DNA from: Ilex aquifolium
Taxonomy: Eukaryota; Streptophyta; Magnoliopsida; Aquifoliales; Aquifoliaceae
Length of the DNA: 64,000 nucleotides
Direction: 5' to 3'
Assembly: GCA_951799425.1 (NCBI GenBank)
Contig: OX637395.1
Coordinates: 10,766,451-10,830,450 of the forward strand
Position 1 is the stretch's first letter; each line of letters starts with the position of its first letter. The notes under the pieces were generated by a model. It saw nothing but the letters and a program-made list of their open reading frames with translations. It did not search any database and had not been told where the DNA came from. Positions 12,360-23,538 of the stretch are shown piece after piece. The translations under genes and the position numbers were made by a program.

Positions 12360-14434
12360 GTTGGTGGTGCACCCCTTCCACCTTTGTGTTCCAGCTTGAC
12401 CCCCTTTCCTTGTTTCTAGCACTCCTTCGTTTCTTATCCAAATTAGGTGATTCAAAGGCTCAAATACTCTTATTTCATCATTGTTTCATATACAAGTGTT
12501 GGATTAAGCAAATCCCTTCCAATTTTTAGAAATTATGCTCAAAGTTGAGCTTCATGTTAAGAACTTCCATGGGCAGTCCTACAAATCGAGTTTTGACAAA
12601 CCAAATGACCAAATCAGTTCAGACAAAGCCCAAAAACGGATTCCTTGACTCTAAAAACATCAAACCTAGACCCCTCCTTTGAGTTTAAAACAAAGTTTTT
12701 CAAAGACCCATGAAAATCAACTTAAAGTTTAAACCTAGGGTTTGATGGTTCTCCCAACTCCGACCACAGAAAGGTTTGAAATTTTAAAATGTAGCATTCG
12801 ATCTAATAAGTACCTTGTGTCAGAATTGAGAACTCTTTAATCGACCAGCAAACTTAACCACAGGAGATTTTGCAAACAGAGGTGCGCGTGCAGAGATCCA
12901 AGTTTGATCTTCCAACCTTCTCTTTCCCCTTCTCTTTTCCAGCTGATTTTCTATCCTCATCTTTGTTCCATAGGAAGAACCTCAACTTATTTAAGCCTTC
13001 CAAGCACCTCGCTCAGCCCATGCATGGCTATATTGAGCAAGAGGAGGACACCTCCTCCTTGCTTGTTGGCAAACTTCCATTGGAGGGCCTTTTCATTATT
13101 TCTTATTTTCAAATTTTTATTTTTTATTTCACCAAATATTCAATTATAAAATATAATGATTTCCTAGCCTGAGAATTTTCTAATTTTTCTCGAAATTCAA
13201 TTTGAGAATTTTATTGAATGATTTTACCCCTACCACGCATGCGCATGATTTGGAATCCACTACTTCACCACTCCTTTCCAACATCACATACATATATTCA
13301 CCCTAGGTTAGTTGAATTTCTTCTATTCTTCCAAATTTTGATCCAATATCTTCATCAAACGATTTTTCCCTTCACTCGGTTTTGTGCGATTTCAAACCAG
13401 TTGTGTCACCCTAGCTTATACAACCCATCATAGTTCACACTCTAGCCCTTATTTCATATTTAAAAAAAATTGACAAAATTCCACAAAAAGTACAACCAAA
13501 TACATGTCCAAAACTCTAATTACCTCAATAAAAAGTAAATTGATAATTGAATCTCAAAATACTAATACATCTCCGAATACTAATATGTCTTCTTTAATTC
13601 CTCAAATATTCTAATCACGATATATGCTCCACAATACTCCTAAAAAATTAATTAAGTGGGGAAGTAGACAATATAATAAGAAATAATATGCTCATAATAC
13701 ATCCATACCAAATAAAATTGACAATTAAACCAATTTCCAAACACAAGTCGAATAGGTTTTTAATTAAAATCATAATCAATCATATCTCATGTATGCAAGA
13801 ACTGGACATATACTTTGTACCTTACCTATCACCCCACCTTAAACCGATCCCACATATATCTTAAATTGGCGATGCAATGGACTATTGGCTATCATAATCT
13901 AGTCTCTACTGTACACAATACATGATCAACGTGCCCACAATACCAATAAAAAGTCAATAGCAATTTAAGCATCATAACAACTCAATCAAAGGGAATACAA
14001 AAAAGGAAGAGTCAAGGATTTACTCTTTGCAAAGAGATTTAAGACATAGCATATGGTATATTACTCCGTACCTCAAATCTTTAGTTGACTCCAATAGATG
14101 TTGTTGTCATAACTTCAAGAGCAACATACTAAAATTTCACCCCAATTGGATTCATTTTGCCTTTGATATTTATGGATTTCTCTTTCTCTCTCTCTCTCTT
14201 TTTTTTTTTTTTCATTCTCCTCTTTCTCTTTATAATTTCCTCTCCTCTCCCTCTCTTCTTTCTTCCCTCTTCCTCTCTTTCTATTATAGCTCTTCCCCAT
14301 TTATAGCCAAAAAAATAACTAGGAGGTGTCTTTTGAAATGAGTACTATAGCTCTTAGCTTGACACTTGTCACACATGCACACAATCTTTCATGTAACATG
14401 ACAAGTATCTTGCCACTTGTCAAACACACACCAA
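12360..14434. other. Non-coding stretch, copy A
   Basis: AT-rich sequence with no supported gene. It contains a CT-rich low-complexity tract at about 14180-14290. The short open frames here (for example 12870-13172) have low-complexity composition, and I recognise no domain in them. All of it is repeated in copy B (53143-54766), apart from the stretch deleted there. Confidence 0.6.
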
Positions 14435-14443
14435 CACTTTGCT

Positions 14444-16105
14444 GGGTTCGGCTCCTCTACGGTAGGCAGGAAACCGCATGACATGCGGTTATACCAAAAA
14501 CGACGTCGTTTTTGGTCCCTGAAATTTCAGCCTTGAAATCCCTTCTTCTTCATTAGACTTCAACAACAAAGCCTCAGTTCAAAAAAAAAAAAACAGCAAA
14601 GCCTTGCGACATCAGCAGATCTGGGCGACTTCAGGCAAGTCCGACAATCTTAGGCAGTTCCGACTTCACATTCATTGCCTTGTTTCTTTAGGTGCCTATC
14701 ATCAGCAATTAAGCTTACCAAATCCATTCTGGCATTTTCTCAAAACAGGTGGAGGGTGGGGAGGTGTGTGTGAGAGATTTTCTTGAAGGAGAAAGAGGGA
14801 GACAGAGAGAAATGAGAAAGGGAAGGGAGAAGGAGAAAGAGAGATGAGATAGCAACTAGCTTGTGTGCTCCAACTATAATGTGAAGAATGTCAAATTTAT
14901 CACTAGTTTTCTTCGTGAAAGCATCTCTAATTTCAACATCAAATGCTCATGGAATTAAATTTCATCTGAATTCTTGTGCCCTTCTCATTTGAATGTTATA
15001 CTTCCAAACTTTTTTTCCTCTGTCGATTTCCACACTTGCATGATTTCCCATATCACTTCCATCCTTAACACCATCAACATCATCACGAGCATAATATGAA
15101 TCCCCTGAGAATTCATGTTCATTGAGGAACTTTGCATGGAGAGTTTCTTAATCCTGATCCGATCAAGCCATCTTCCAACTAAGCTTCTCACAGTAAAATT
15201 TCAAGGTCCTCATCCTCTCAATCTTATGCATTCCAACTGTTTTTCATCCATTGCTTCCAATTATCTGACAAACTAACCAAGAATACATCTCAGTCTCCAT
15301 CCTCTCATCATTACTTACATCCCTACATCAGAATCAGAATAGCCATATAACTCTACCTTTTTCCCTTATAGAATTCTCTTTTCTTTTGCCTCCTTTGGCA
15401 GAAGAAGCAATCCATTTTTTCCGAACTCGAACTAGTTTTCCCCATCTCCATATTCTGTTCATGAGATCAATATACCGATAATGCATTCCCATCAATAGAT
15501 GCTTCTCAACCAAAACATCCTTCATATACACCTCCCTCAAAACCACAGTCTAAGTCCTAATCTTATTGGATACATAAAATATCCCATGATGATGCACCAA
15601 AGCCTTCTTAAACCTTTTATCAAACTCCAAATAATCCCCCAAACAAAACATATTGTCTTTCTCTGCCTTCTTCCCCACCATCAAATGAAGCAACTCATGA
15701 ATTACCCCAACTGTCCACTTCTCTGCCTGATCACTGTTCGGCGCCAAATGAAACGCATCCTCATAAGGCGAAATGTAAGACAAATTTTACCCCTCATCAA
15801 CCCAATTCCTCTCTTTTTTCTCCAAATCAAACCCCCTCGAAAAATTCATCGGAAACCCAATACGTTGCCTGAAGTCGGAGCTGCCTGAGAAAGGCTTTGC
15901 TGTTTTTTTTATTTTTTTGAATTGAGGCTTTGTTGTAGAAGTCTAACGAAGAAGAAGGGATTTCATGGCTGAAATTTCAGGACAAAAAACGACGTCGTTT
16001 TTGGTATGGACTGTTAAAAAAAAAATTACATAAAGCACCAAACGGTGCCGTTCCACTTAACCGCACGTCATGCGGTTTCCTACCTACCGTAGAGGAGCTG
16101 AACCC
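14444..16105. mobile_element. Pack-MULE (Mutator-like) carrying a PORR gene fragment, copy A
   Basis: The 9-bp target duplication CACTTTGCT is exact at 14435-14443 and 16106-16114. The element has long terminal inverted repeats starting GGGTTCGGCTCCTCTACGG. The right repeat spans about 215 bp (15892-16105). The left one is about 55 bp shorter through an internal deletion next to GCGGTTATACC, which copy B lacks. Both repeats contain the palindrome AAAACGACGTCGTTTT and a poly-A/T run. There is no transposase. The interior is a fragment of a host gene read on the minus strand (see the PORR entry). Confidence 0.9.
15334..15893 (-). pseudogene. Captured PORR-domain (plant organelle RNA recognition) gene fragment, copy A
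   Basis: Read from about 15870 down, the fragment shows the family's signature blocks in order: FPRGFDLEKKVRNWVDEG, SYISPYEDAFHLAPNSDQ, EKWTVGVIHELLHLMVGKK, FKKALVHHHGIFYVSNK and VVLREVY. PORR proteins bind organellar group II introns in mitochondria or chloroplasts. Only part of a PORR domain is present, with no transit peptide. Stops break the frame: one where copy B reads GQN (near 15790), and another at 15550-15552 where the family has Gln in IRTQ. Downstream sequence to about 14985 may be the acidic C-terminal part of the same gene. Confidence 0.82.
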
Positions 16106-16114
16106 CACTTTGCT

Positions 16115-17240
16115 TCATCATGCTCACCATATGTTTTCTTCTAGATTACCAAACATTTTACTTTCGACAAATGTCCTACGGTGCACAAAATTTTACACTT
16201 ACATATCCGAATATACCTTCTCGATTACTGCAGATATTCAACATCACATATTTCTAACGTGAAATATATCCAATATTACAGTAATCGGACTCTCCTTTAC
16301 ACAAGGAATTCATTTATGTATTTGAAATTTTAAAAAATACAACATATTAATCACATAAAATTTTAATATTCCTCAAAATTCTATACCGATTTATAACTCT
16401 TATTTAAAAAAAAAATTGGGATGTCACAAGAAGGCTGTTAAGCGGGGAGCTGGGAGACATTAACCAAGGATATTTTGATGAGGAAAGAAAAATTCAAGTG
16501 TTAATAGTAGTATGTATGGTGTCCCCACGCAGACGACTAGTGAAGAGTCTCTCGACTCTCAAGGTTTTGCCTTTTGTTTCATGAGAATTTCCTGTGATTT
16601 TTATTTTGAAGGAAGAGAGTTTTTCCAAATATGAAGAAGGCTCACTTACAGGTATGACTACTCTCTTGTGGTAGGGAAGGTACTTTAGTCGTTTAGCTGA
16701 CTAAGCTACGGGACAACGGGAAAGGGGGAAAATGGCTAATAGCACTGTAAGCCGCTTTTAGGGACTAGAATAGTAACTTAATTTCCAGCTTCTTGCATTG
16801 CATTACCATAAAAAAAAAAATTCATAAAAAAAAGGAGAGAGATTGCTCTTGTGACTCGGAATGAACTTAGGTGCGGGCAGATGGGGCACTACGTGATAGA
16901 GTGCACAACAAAAATACTTCTTCTTAAGGAAGATAATGAGGAGAGGGAGATAGGGGGACGCAACACGAGCATACTAAGTTTTCGGAAGTGAAGAGAGCCC
17001 GCGATGCAGTGTTTGACTTCGGTACACATGATTACGCATTCTTCGCTGAGGTCGGGTCTTCAGTTTCATCACAGGGACAACTGGGTAGTTGTTCAGTACC
17101 TAATGTGGTTGATAAAAGGAGTGCAGATTTTCGCAGCAATTTTCTCCTGGTTGGACAGATAATGGTGCCACTTGGTTCGTTGTTGCAGGACAGCCTGGTT
17201 TAGCTCTCCCTAGAAGGTCCCGACTTGCATGACCCTTTTG
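16115..17240 (+). other. Non-coding stretch with a degenerate zinc-knuckle relic, copy A
   Basis: A short frame at about 16843-16990 reads RCGQMGHYVIECT, which keeps C-x4-H-x4-C of a retroelement zinc knuckle but lacks the first cysteine. The following frame (16988-17203) has no recognised domain. This is probably a retrotransposon gag remnant. Copy B has the same at about 57205-57590. No other gene signal was seen. Confidence 0.35.
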
Positions 17241-17960
17241 GTCAAAAAAAAAATCAAACTAAAAGGCTAAGAGGAAATAATAAAGTATAGGTTTCTTTTT
17301 AACTCCTTAATATATGGACTAGCAAATATCTTGTGCCTCATGACATTATGCAATACAAAAAATTAAATATTAATAATACAATAATTAAATTTTAAATTTT
17401 AATTTAATTATGCAATATAAAATTAAAGTGAATATATAGAAAATAAGATAGAGAGAGAGAGAGAGAGAGATAAGGGAGAGAGAAGTAGATGTAGATTAGT
17501 GGAGTTGTCAGTCATTAAGGAGTGTGTTATTTGAATTGTTTGATATTAGGGGCCTTGTAAAAAGATGATGTTTTTTAGTGAATAAAAAATTATATGATGA
17601 ATTTTATACCATTGAGTCAAAGAAGATAAAAATTGAATTAATCTTGACCATTGTTGTGCTTTTATAAGTTGAGAATTCAATTTCTTATCTATAATATTAG
17701 ACAGATAGCCGGGTATGCTAATTGACCAGATTTTGATTTAAATTTGATCTGAATTTAATTTAACTTAATTTGGTCATATCATACTTCACGGATACAAGTT
17801 TGCATATATCAAGAATGTACCTTATGCTTCAAGATATGATTAAGTGATCACTCAATGAAATTTTTTTTGCTCCAATTCGGTTATTCTGATGGGAGCGTGT
17901 TTGATTTTTGAATTGGGTTTCTATTTTTAATTGATTGGCATATGGGCAACGAAAATAAAT
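16480..17960 (+). repeat. Older direct repeat, left member (copy A)
   Basis: This is a diverged direct copy of 19840-20720. Shared blocks are AAAATTTCAATTATTAATAG-like sequence (16488 and 19845), AGACGACCAG-like sequence followed by GGTTTTGCC (16530 and 19985), and CATACTTCACGGATACA (17780 and 20210). TTAAGTGATC...AAT near 17845 matches 20590. Both members lie inside the large duplication, so this is an older, independent duplication. A (GA)n microsatellite lies at about 17450-17470. Confidence 0.65.
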
Positions 17961-18102
17961 CGTTACACAATTTAATCGGATTTTTAGATTCTTAATTCGG
18001 AAAAGTCGACCTGATTATTATCCATTTGTAGGCTGAACAATAACCTAATAAAATTAGATTCAAATTAAAACTAGGAAAAATATGTCGATGGACCATGCAT
18101 GT

Positions 18103-18173
18103 GCAAATGTCATTGCTAAGGCCGAACAATAACCTGATAAAATTCCTACCATGGCCTTAGTGATGACATTTGC
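18103..18173. repeat. Short stem-loop, copy A
   Basis: GCAAATGTCATTGCTAAGGC at 18103 pairs with GCCTTAGTGATGACATTTGC ending at 18173, with two mismatched positions and a loop of about 30 bases. It is kept in copy B at 58483-58553. Function unknown. Confidence 0.7.
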
Positions 18174-18179
18174 TAAATT

Positions 18180-19838
18180 TTAATTTTTAGTAGATTCAGA
18201 TGAAAATTGTGAAAATAAAGTCAGTTGGATACTGAATTAAAGTTCAGAGTAAGATTGATTGAAATTCGATCAGTGGAAAGGCCTACTAATAACCTGTCAT
18301 GAACTGGAATGCATATATTAGACCTATTCTAAGTTGTAGTCGCAAGTTCAAATGTAAATGTCATCAAGTAGGTCATGCCAATAAGCTTATGTGGTGAAGG
18401 TCAAAATAAAGTTAAAAAAAATGAGAGAAGTTACCTCCGATTTACCCCCTCTGATGTCTAAGTTAGTAGGTACTTAAATGGAGGATAAAACTTTTACTGT
18501 GCTAGGTTAGTTGTGAATGAGTACCTGAGACTCGACTCATTGGACTATTTATACCTTCAAAGAGGATGACATGACATTTTAGGGATCCATCAAGCCGGCT
18601 GGAGGAGCCCTCATAGAGGTAATCATTAGTGAGCTATCATTCTCTCGAGCCGCGCAAGTACTTGGCTTGGGGAAGTTGACGACTCCTCGAGGTCTAGCCG
18701 CATAATGATTACCCGATGTCGAGCACTCAATGCATATCTTCTCAGCATTTAATGACCTCTGCAAAGCTTTATTGAACGGTGTTGAACAATCATTTCATTG
18801 ACACCGAGCATTAAGTTTATGTGCCCCCGAGAAATTCACGTCAGTAAGGGTCATGTCTTTACTTAGATTTTTTTCAAATTCGAAGTGCAATTCAATGTGA
18901 CTTGCCTGCGGAACTAAATGTGACTTGCCTAGTGTTAAATGCTCGGACCCGAGATGCATCTTTCCCTTTAGCTTACTAGGGCATATTCCTTGTGATTCCC
19001 TCCTCGAGGCCGACCAAATATCTCAGTGTTTCACTGTTCGAGACCACATGTTATACTCTAATATGAGAGTCGTTTCATGTCCCGTCTCATCAAATATTTT
19101 GCTTTGGGCCCTCTTTGTGTTAGGCTGCCCTACTTTGACGGAAATTAACAATAAGATTGTATACGAACATGCATGTTATTCAAGAGTGTTTGTTTGCATA
19201 TATTGAACTTTCTTTTATAAATAAACTTGAAGTTTTTCTGATTAAATTTTAGATTTTGACTTTGGTATTAAAGGAGGCATGACACAAAAGTTTATTACTT
19301 TTTGGTTCAAAATATAATCTTTTGGAGTCAATGTACAACAAAAAATATTAGGATCGATTATATGATTTATGACTTCCAATCTTTTGGAGTGTGTGCGATC
19401 CAACAATCTAAAACGTTATAACTTCTTAAAAAATTATATTTTGTTGGGTCCTATTTTTTCACCGAAAAATATTTTTTTGATATTATATCTCTACTTTTTA
19501 ACTAAAAGAAACGTGTCACGTATACAAATTTTTTATTTTATAATTTATAATTTATAATTTTTTTAGTTAATGGTTGCAAGCCATTTAATTCAAAATCGAT
19601 GACGAGATTAATGGAGGAAAAACTCCGAAACTGCTAACTTCAATAGCGTAGTCTGTAGCCTTACCCTATTTTGTGATTTAATACAGGAAAAACTCTTCAA
19701 GTACCATGTACTAATTCTAAATTAATGGTTGAAAACGAAATTTCCAAATGGAGTTCTTGGACCAAGTCCTCGAATAGACTTTCACCGCTGAACTTCGAGA
19801 TAGAGGATACTTTTGACGATATTTTGTTTAAAAAAGAA
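18180..19838. other. Non-coding stretch, copy A
   Basis: No supported gene. The GC-richer part at about 18540-19160 contains short open frames on both strands (for example 18925-19206 plus), which are also open in copy B. I see no recognisable domain or codon bias in them. It may be an old repeat or retroelement fragment. Confidence 0.5.
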
Positions 19839-19839
19839 A

Positions 19840-20720
19840 GAAAATTTCAATTATTAATAGTCATACTAAGTCTGGTGTGTCATGTAAATAGTGAGTATAA
19901 AATTTTCAATTATATAATTAATCGATGACGTCACGTGATATTGACGATACCGGCAAATTGAATATTATCTTGCCAGACGCGGAGACGACCAGCAAAAGGT
20001 CTGTGGATTCTGGAGGTTTTGCCGCTTGTTTGCGGAAAATTTCTCATGGTTTTTGTCAAGAAGTCAAATCCAATCTAAAAGTCTACAGAAGAATTAAATT
20101 TATACAATATTTGTTTCTTTCAATTCCTTAAAATATGGAGAATAAAGAATTAAATTTGGATTCACGTTTTATTTCATTTGAATTTAAATTTAATTTACTT
20201 TTATTATATCATACTTCACGGATACAGATTTTAATAAATTAATAATGGATCTTATACATGAATATATATACATGCAAGGAAAAAAATTTCGTTTCAGAAC
20301 GTTGCAAGGAAACTGAAATAAATCAGTGATAAAATCGAAATTCTAATATTTCGAGGTGTTTCATAATGATTCGACATTTTTATAATATTTCAATGCATTT
20401 GCACAATTATATCGAAATATTTCAAGGTATTTCAAGATACTTTTGTATATTTCGACTAATGTTTTAGAAAGATAATTTTCAATTTTTTTTTTCCATTCTA
20501 TTTCTAAAACCGGTCGAAATGTTTTCATTTCTTATTTGCCTGAAACAATGCACCGAAACGAAATTTTGATATTTATTTCTATAAATAAATTAAGTGATCG
20601 TTAAGTGAAATTGATTTGAATAAAAAAAATTAAATTTGCAAAATACAACTACAATTTAGTTATAAGATCGGAGAGAGTAGGATTTCCGAATTAGATTTAT
20701 ATTTTTAATTGATTGGAAAA
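19840..20720 (+). repeat. Older direct repeat, right member (copy A), with nested MITE-like insert
   Basis: Counterpart of 16480-17960. Relative to that member it carries an extra segment at about 20270-20590. That segment's ends contain inverted AAAATTTCGTTTC motifs (near 20282 and, as complement, near 20558), suggesting a small MITE. Confidence 0.55.
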
Positions 20721-21008
20721 TGCACTACAAAAATTGGATTGGACTCCTATTCTTATTTGTCGCAAATTAATCCAAATATCATACGTGACCAAACAATAAG
20801 CCATCTTAGAATCTAGATCCCTTCCAATATTTTTTTTCCTACAATTTCTCTCTTGGTGGATCATGCAATTCAGTGAGGAGCTCACTTGTATACAATGAGT
20901 ACCACTTAAATTTATAGTAGATGATATGTTTAAAAAAAATTAAAGAAAAAATATATTTGAGGAAACCTCAGTCCGCCATCTTCAATTTTTTGGGTTTTTT
21001 TTTTTTTT

Positions 21009-21042
21009 GGGGGGGGTGGGGGGGGGGGGGGGGGGGGAGGGA
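21009..21042 (+). repeat. Poly-G tract upstream of BBE-like gene, copy A
   Basis: A T-run is followed by about 34 bases that are almost all G, about 680 bp before the BBE-like start codon. Copy B has a shorter, more interrupted version at 61419-61440. It could form G-quadruplex structures, and its exact length may be an assembly estimate. Confidence 0.8.
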
Positions 21043-21656
21043 ATGGGGTGTCAATATTATAGTCTAGGTTAAAATGCTGCAGTTTGAATTATCAACACCA
21101 CCTTTGTGGACCACTTCAACATATACAATTAAATTAGTAAGTCTCACAATGTTTATCACATATTTAATGGTTGTAATTCGTCACGTGGTATAAGTGAGAT
21201 GATGTACACAACATTATTCTTGAACTATAGACGCAAAATAACCCAAAACCACATAGTTTATACAACAAAATGACAAAATGACAAATTCAATCAGGTTAAT
21301 AACAAACCAATAATTATAATTGCATGTGCAATGTGAAAAAACTGGATAATTAAAAGACATGCAATATGCTTTTTCAATTCAGTGTGAGTTGACCTTTTCA
21401 ATTTTTATTTTGAATGGCCCGTCAACCTTCCATTCAGCCACCTCAAGTGAAAGGACAATATGGAACATGTGGCCAACTTGTAGACCCGTTAAATAACTAA
21501 ATGAATCACCCAAATTATAATATTATCCAGCACACGGCTTGTTGACAATCCAGCCCACCTTTGTTGATCGACTTCTAGAGCTGTCAAGCGTCAACCCCAG
21601 TACCCCCTTTTTCACCCACCCAAAATTTAATACACCAGAAATTTTGACTAAAAGTA

Positions 21657-21666
21657 CTACAAATAG
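21657..21666 (+). promoter_or_regulatory. Degenerate TATA box of BBE-like gene, copy A
   Basis: Reads CTACAAATAG, 64 bp before the ATG. The same position in copy B reads the consensus CTATAAATAG (62074-62083). The roughly 20 bp just upstream are unusually diverged between the copies. Copy A has gained TTTTGACT (a WRKY W-box-like core) where B has TTTGGCCT. Whether A still initiates efficiently is inference. Confidence 0.65.
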
Positions 21667-21720
21667 CTCACATTTGATCATCTTTTACCCACAAAATCAT
21701 TGACAATCCAAGGAATCAAA

Positions 21721-23355
21721 ATGAAAATCCCAAGTGCTTCTTTTCTCTCACTTCTTCTCTTTTTCCTCTTCTCAATTTCATGGGCAGCTTCAGCTAATAC
21801 TCATGAACATTTTCTTCAATGTCTTTCCCTCAAACTTCATAACAACACCACAAACCCCCAGGTAATTTACACACCAAACAGCCCTTCATATTCATCTATC
21901 CTACAGTTTTCCATTCAAAACTTGAGGTTTGCTTCACCCGGCACCCCACGGCCTTTAGTCATAATCACACCATTGGAGGAATCTCATATTCAAGGAGCTA
22001 TATATTGTAGCCGAAAACATGGTATAGAGATTAGAGTTCGAAGTGGAGGGCATGATTTTGAGGGTCTTTCTTTCGTTGCTAAAGTACCGTTCGTCGTCAT
22101 TGATCTGACTAATATGCGAGCAGTCGATGTGAATGTTGAAGATGGCACGGCGTGGGTTCAGACTGGTGCAAGACTTGGCGAAGTATACTATAACATTGCA
22201 AATAAAAGTAGAACTCTCGGCTTTCCAGCAGGTCTTTGCCCAACCGTTGGCAGCGGTGGACATATCAGTGGTGGAGGCTATGGCCTGCTACTACGTAAAT
22301 ATGGTCTTGCTGCTGATAATGTCATTGATGCTAGATTAGTTGACGTAAACGGAAGAATTCTTGACAGAAAGTCCATGGGGGAAGACCTCTTTTGGGCTAT
22401 CAGAGGAGGTGGAGGTGGTAGTTTTGGAGTCGTTCTAGCGTGGAAATTGCAATTAGTTGCTGTTCCAGAAACTGTGACTGTTTTCTTTGTAAACAGGACT
22501 TTAGAGCAAAATGCAACTAAACTTATTCATCGATGGCAATATGTTGCAGACAAAATTGATGAAAACCTTTACCTTCGGGTTCTCCTTCGAAGTGTTCTTT
22601 CCAATGGAAAGAGAACAATGTTGGCTTCGTTTGATTCCTTGTTTTTGGGTGGAGTTGATAGTCTACTCCCGTTAATGCGCCGAGAATTTCCTGAGTTGGG
22701 TTTAGTGAAAGAAAATTGTATTGAGATGAGGTGGATTGAAGCAGTACTCAATTTTGCTGGTGGACAATCACTTAATGATTTGATAAATAGGACGTATCCG
22801 TATACCAGTAACTATAAGTTAAAAGCAGACTATGTGAAAGAACCTATTTCTGAACGTGTGTTTGAAGGGATATGGAAAAGGTTTTATGAAGAAGACATCG
22901 GTGTGCCTGTCATGGTTTTGAGTCCTTATGGCGGAAAGATGAGTGAGATCTCAGATTCTGCACTACCTTTTCCGCACAGAGCTGGGACCAAATATGGCAT
23001 TGTATACCAATCGGGATGGCAGGAAGAAGGGATAAAAGCTTCAAATAGGCACTTGAGTTGGATCCGAAGGCTTTACAACTATATGACTCCTTATGTTTCC
23101 AAGAATCCAAGAGTAGGATACGTTAATTACAGGGATCTTGATTTAGGAGTCAACAACGAAGGTAACACGAGCTTTGCACAGGCAAGCATTTGGGGTATCA
23201 AATATTTTAAGAACAACTTTGACAGATTGGTGTACGTGAAGACATTGATTGATCCTGACAATTTCTTTAGACACGAACAAAGCATTCCTACTCTGTCCTC
23301 GCAATGGATAAAGGGATTTGGTCATCATCCACAAGTTGGAAGAGACTCTCAGTAA
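21721..23355 (+). CDS. Berberine bridge enzyme-like (BBE-like) FAD-linked oxidoreductase, copy A, intact
   Basis: Secreted flavoprotein oxidase or dehydrogenase of 544 aa, usual family length and intronless as is common in this family. The start is the ATG at 21721; the in-frame TTG at 21700 is not a plausible plant start. Residues 1-25 form a signal peptide (SFLSLLLFFLFSISWAASA). C34 and C96 fit the family disulfide. The FAD_binding_4 domain spans about 75-215. It holds both covalent FAD attachment residues, H111 in RSGGHD and C173 in GLCPTVGSGGH, 62 residues apart. The C-terminal BBE domain has YVNYRDLDLG (467-476) and ends with DPDNFFRHEQSIP. The family acts on alkaloids, cannabinoid precursors, monolignols or oligosaccharides; the substrate here cannot be told. 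The protein should enter the secretory pathway (apoplast or vacuole). Confidence 0.95.
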   Translation: MKIPSASFLSLLLFFLFSISWAASANTHEHFLQCLSLKLHNNTTNPQVIYTPNSPSYSSILQFSIQNLRFASPGTPRPLVIITPLEESHIQGAIYCSRKHGIEIRVRSGGHDFEGLSFVAKVPFVVIDLTNMRAVDVNVEDGTAWVQTGARLGEVYYNIANKSRTLGFPAGLCPTVGSGGHISGGGYGLLLRKYGLAADNVIDARLVDVNGRILDRKSMGEDLFWAIRGGGGGSFGVVLAWKLQLVAVPETVTVFFVNRTLEQNATKLIHRWQYVADKIDENLYLRVLLRSVLSNGKRTMLASFDSLFLGGVDSLLPLMRREFPELGLVKENCIEMRWIEAVLNFAGGQSLNDLINRTYPYTSNYKLKADYVKEPISERVFEGIWKRFYEEDIGVPVMVLSPYGGKMSEISDSALPFPHRAGTKYGIVYQSGWQEEGIKASNRHLSWIRRLYNYMTPYVSKNPRVGYVNYRDLDLGVNNEGNTSFAQASIWGIKYFKNNFDRLVYVKTLIDPDNFFRHEQSIPTLSSQWIKGFGHHPQVGRDSQ

Positions 23356-23532
23356 AAATTCTTTGATAATCCTACAAGCAAGGGTCTGCTAGCAGCAAAT
23401 TACAATTGTTGTATTGCTTTTGCTTTTTCGTATTATTCTTTATTTCTCAGATTATATTTTCTTTCGTCTTGTTCCTTTTCCTCCAAAGACAAGGGGTAAA
23501 TTTCAAGAAAATCGATGCCTTCGTTGGACTTA

Positions 23533-23538
23533 AATAAA
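23533..23538 (+). terminator. Putative polyadenylation signal of BBE-like gene, copy A
   Basis: AATAAA lies 178 bp after the stop codon in a T-rich 3' region. It is conserved in copy B at 63950-63955. Confidence 0.5.

Larger units (their letters stand above)
10742..16431 (+). repeat. Possible large LTR-like block with nested insertions, copy A
   Basis: Starts TGTAACGACCCGGATC and ends GGGATGTCACA, i.e. TG...CA ends of the kind seen in plant Ty3/gypsy LTRs (TGTAACGCCCCGG in copy B at about 49119). A MITE (11674-12354) and a Pack-MULE (14444-16105) are nested inside. No 5-bp target duplication is evident, and no gag-pol lies next to it. It could be a solo LTR or part of a large non-autonomous retroelement. 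This is a tentative call. Confidence 0.3.

Noticed and set aside
14027-14341. Open frames across the CT/GA-rich tract
   Set aside because: Low-complexity translation of a microsatellite on both strands.
18925-19206. 93-codon frame repeated at 59325-59606
   Set aside because: No domain or signal recognised. Near-identity between copies reflects the young duplication only.
21700-21720. Upstream in-frame extension of the BBE-like gene (551 codons)
   Set aside because: The extension starts at TTG. The first ATG, at 21721, opens a classical signal peptide and is the better start. The same holds for copy B (62117).
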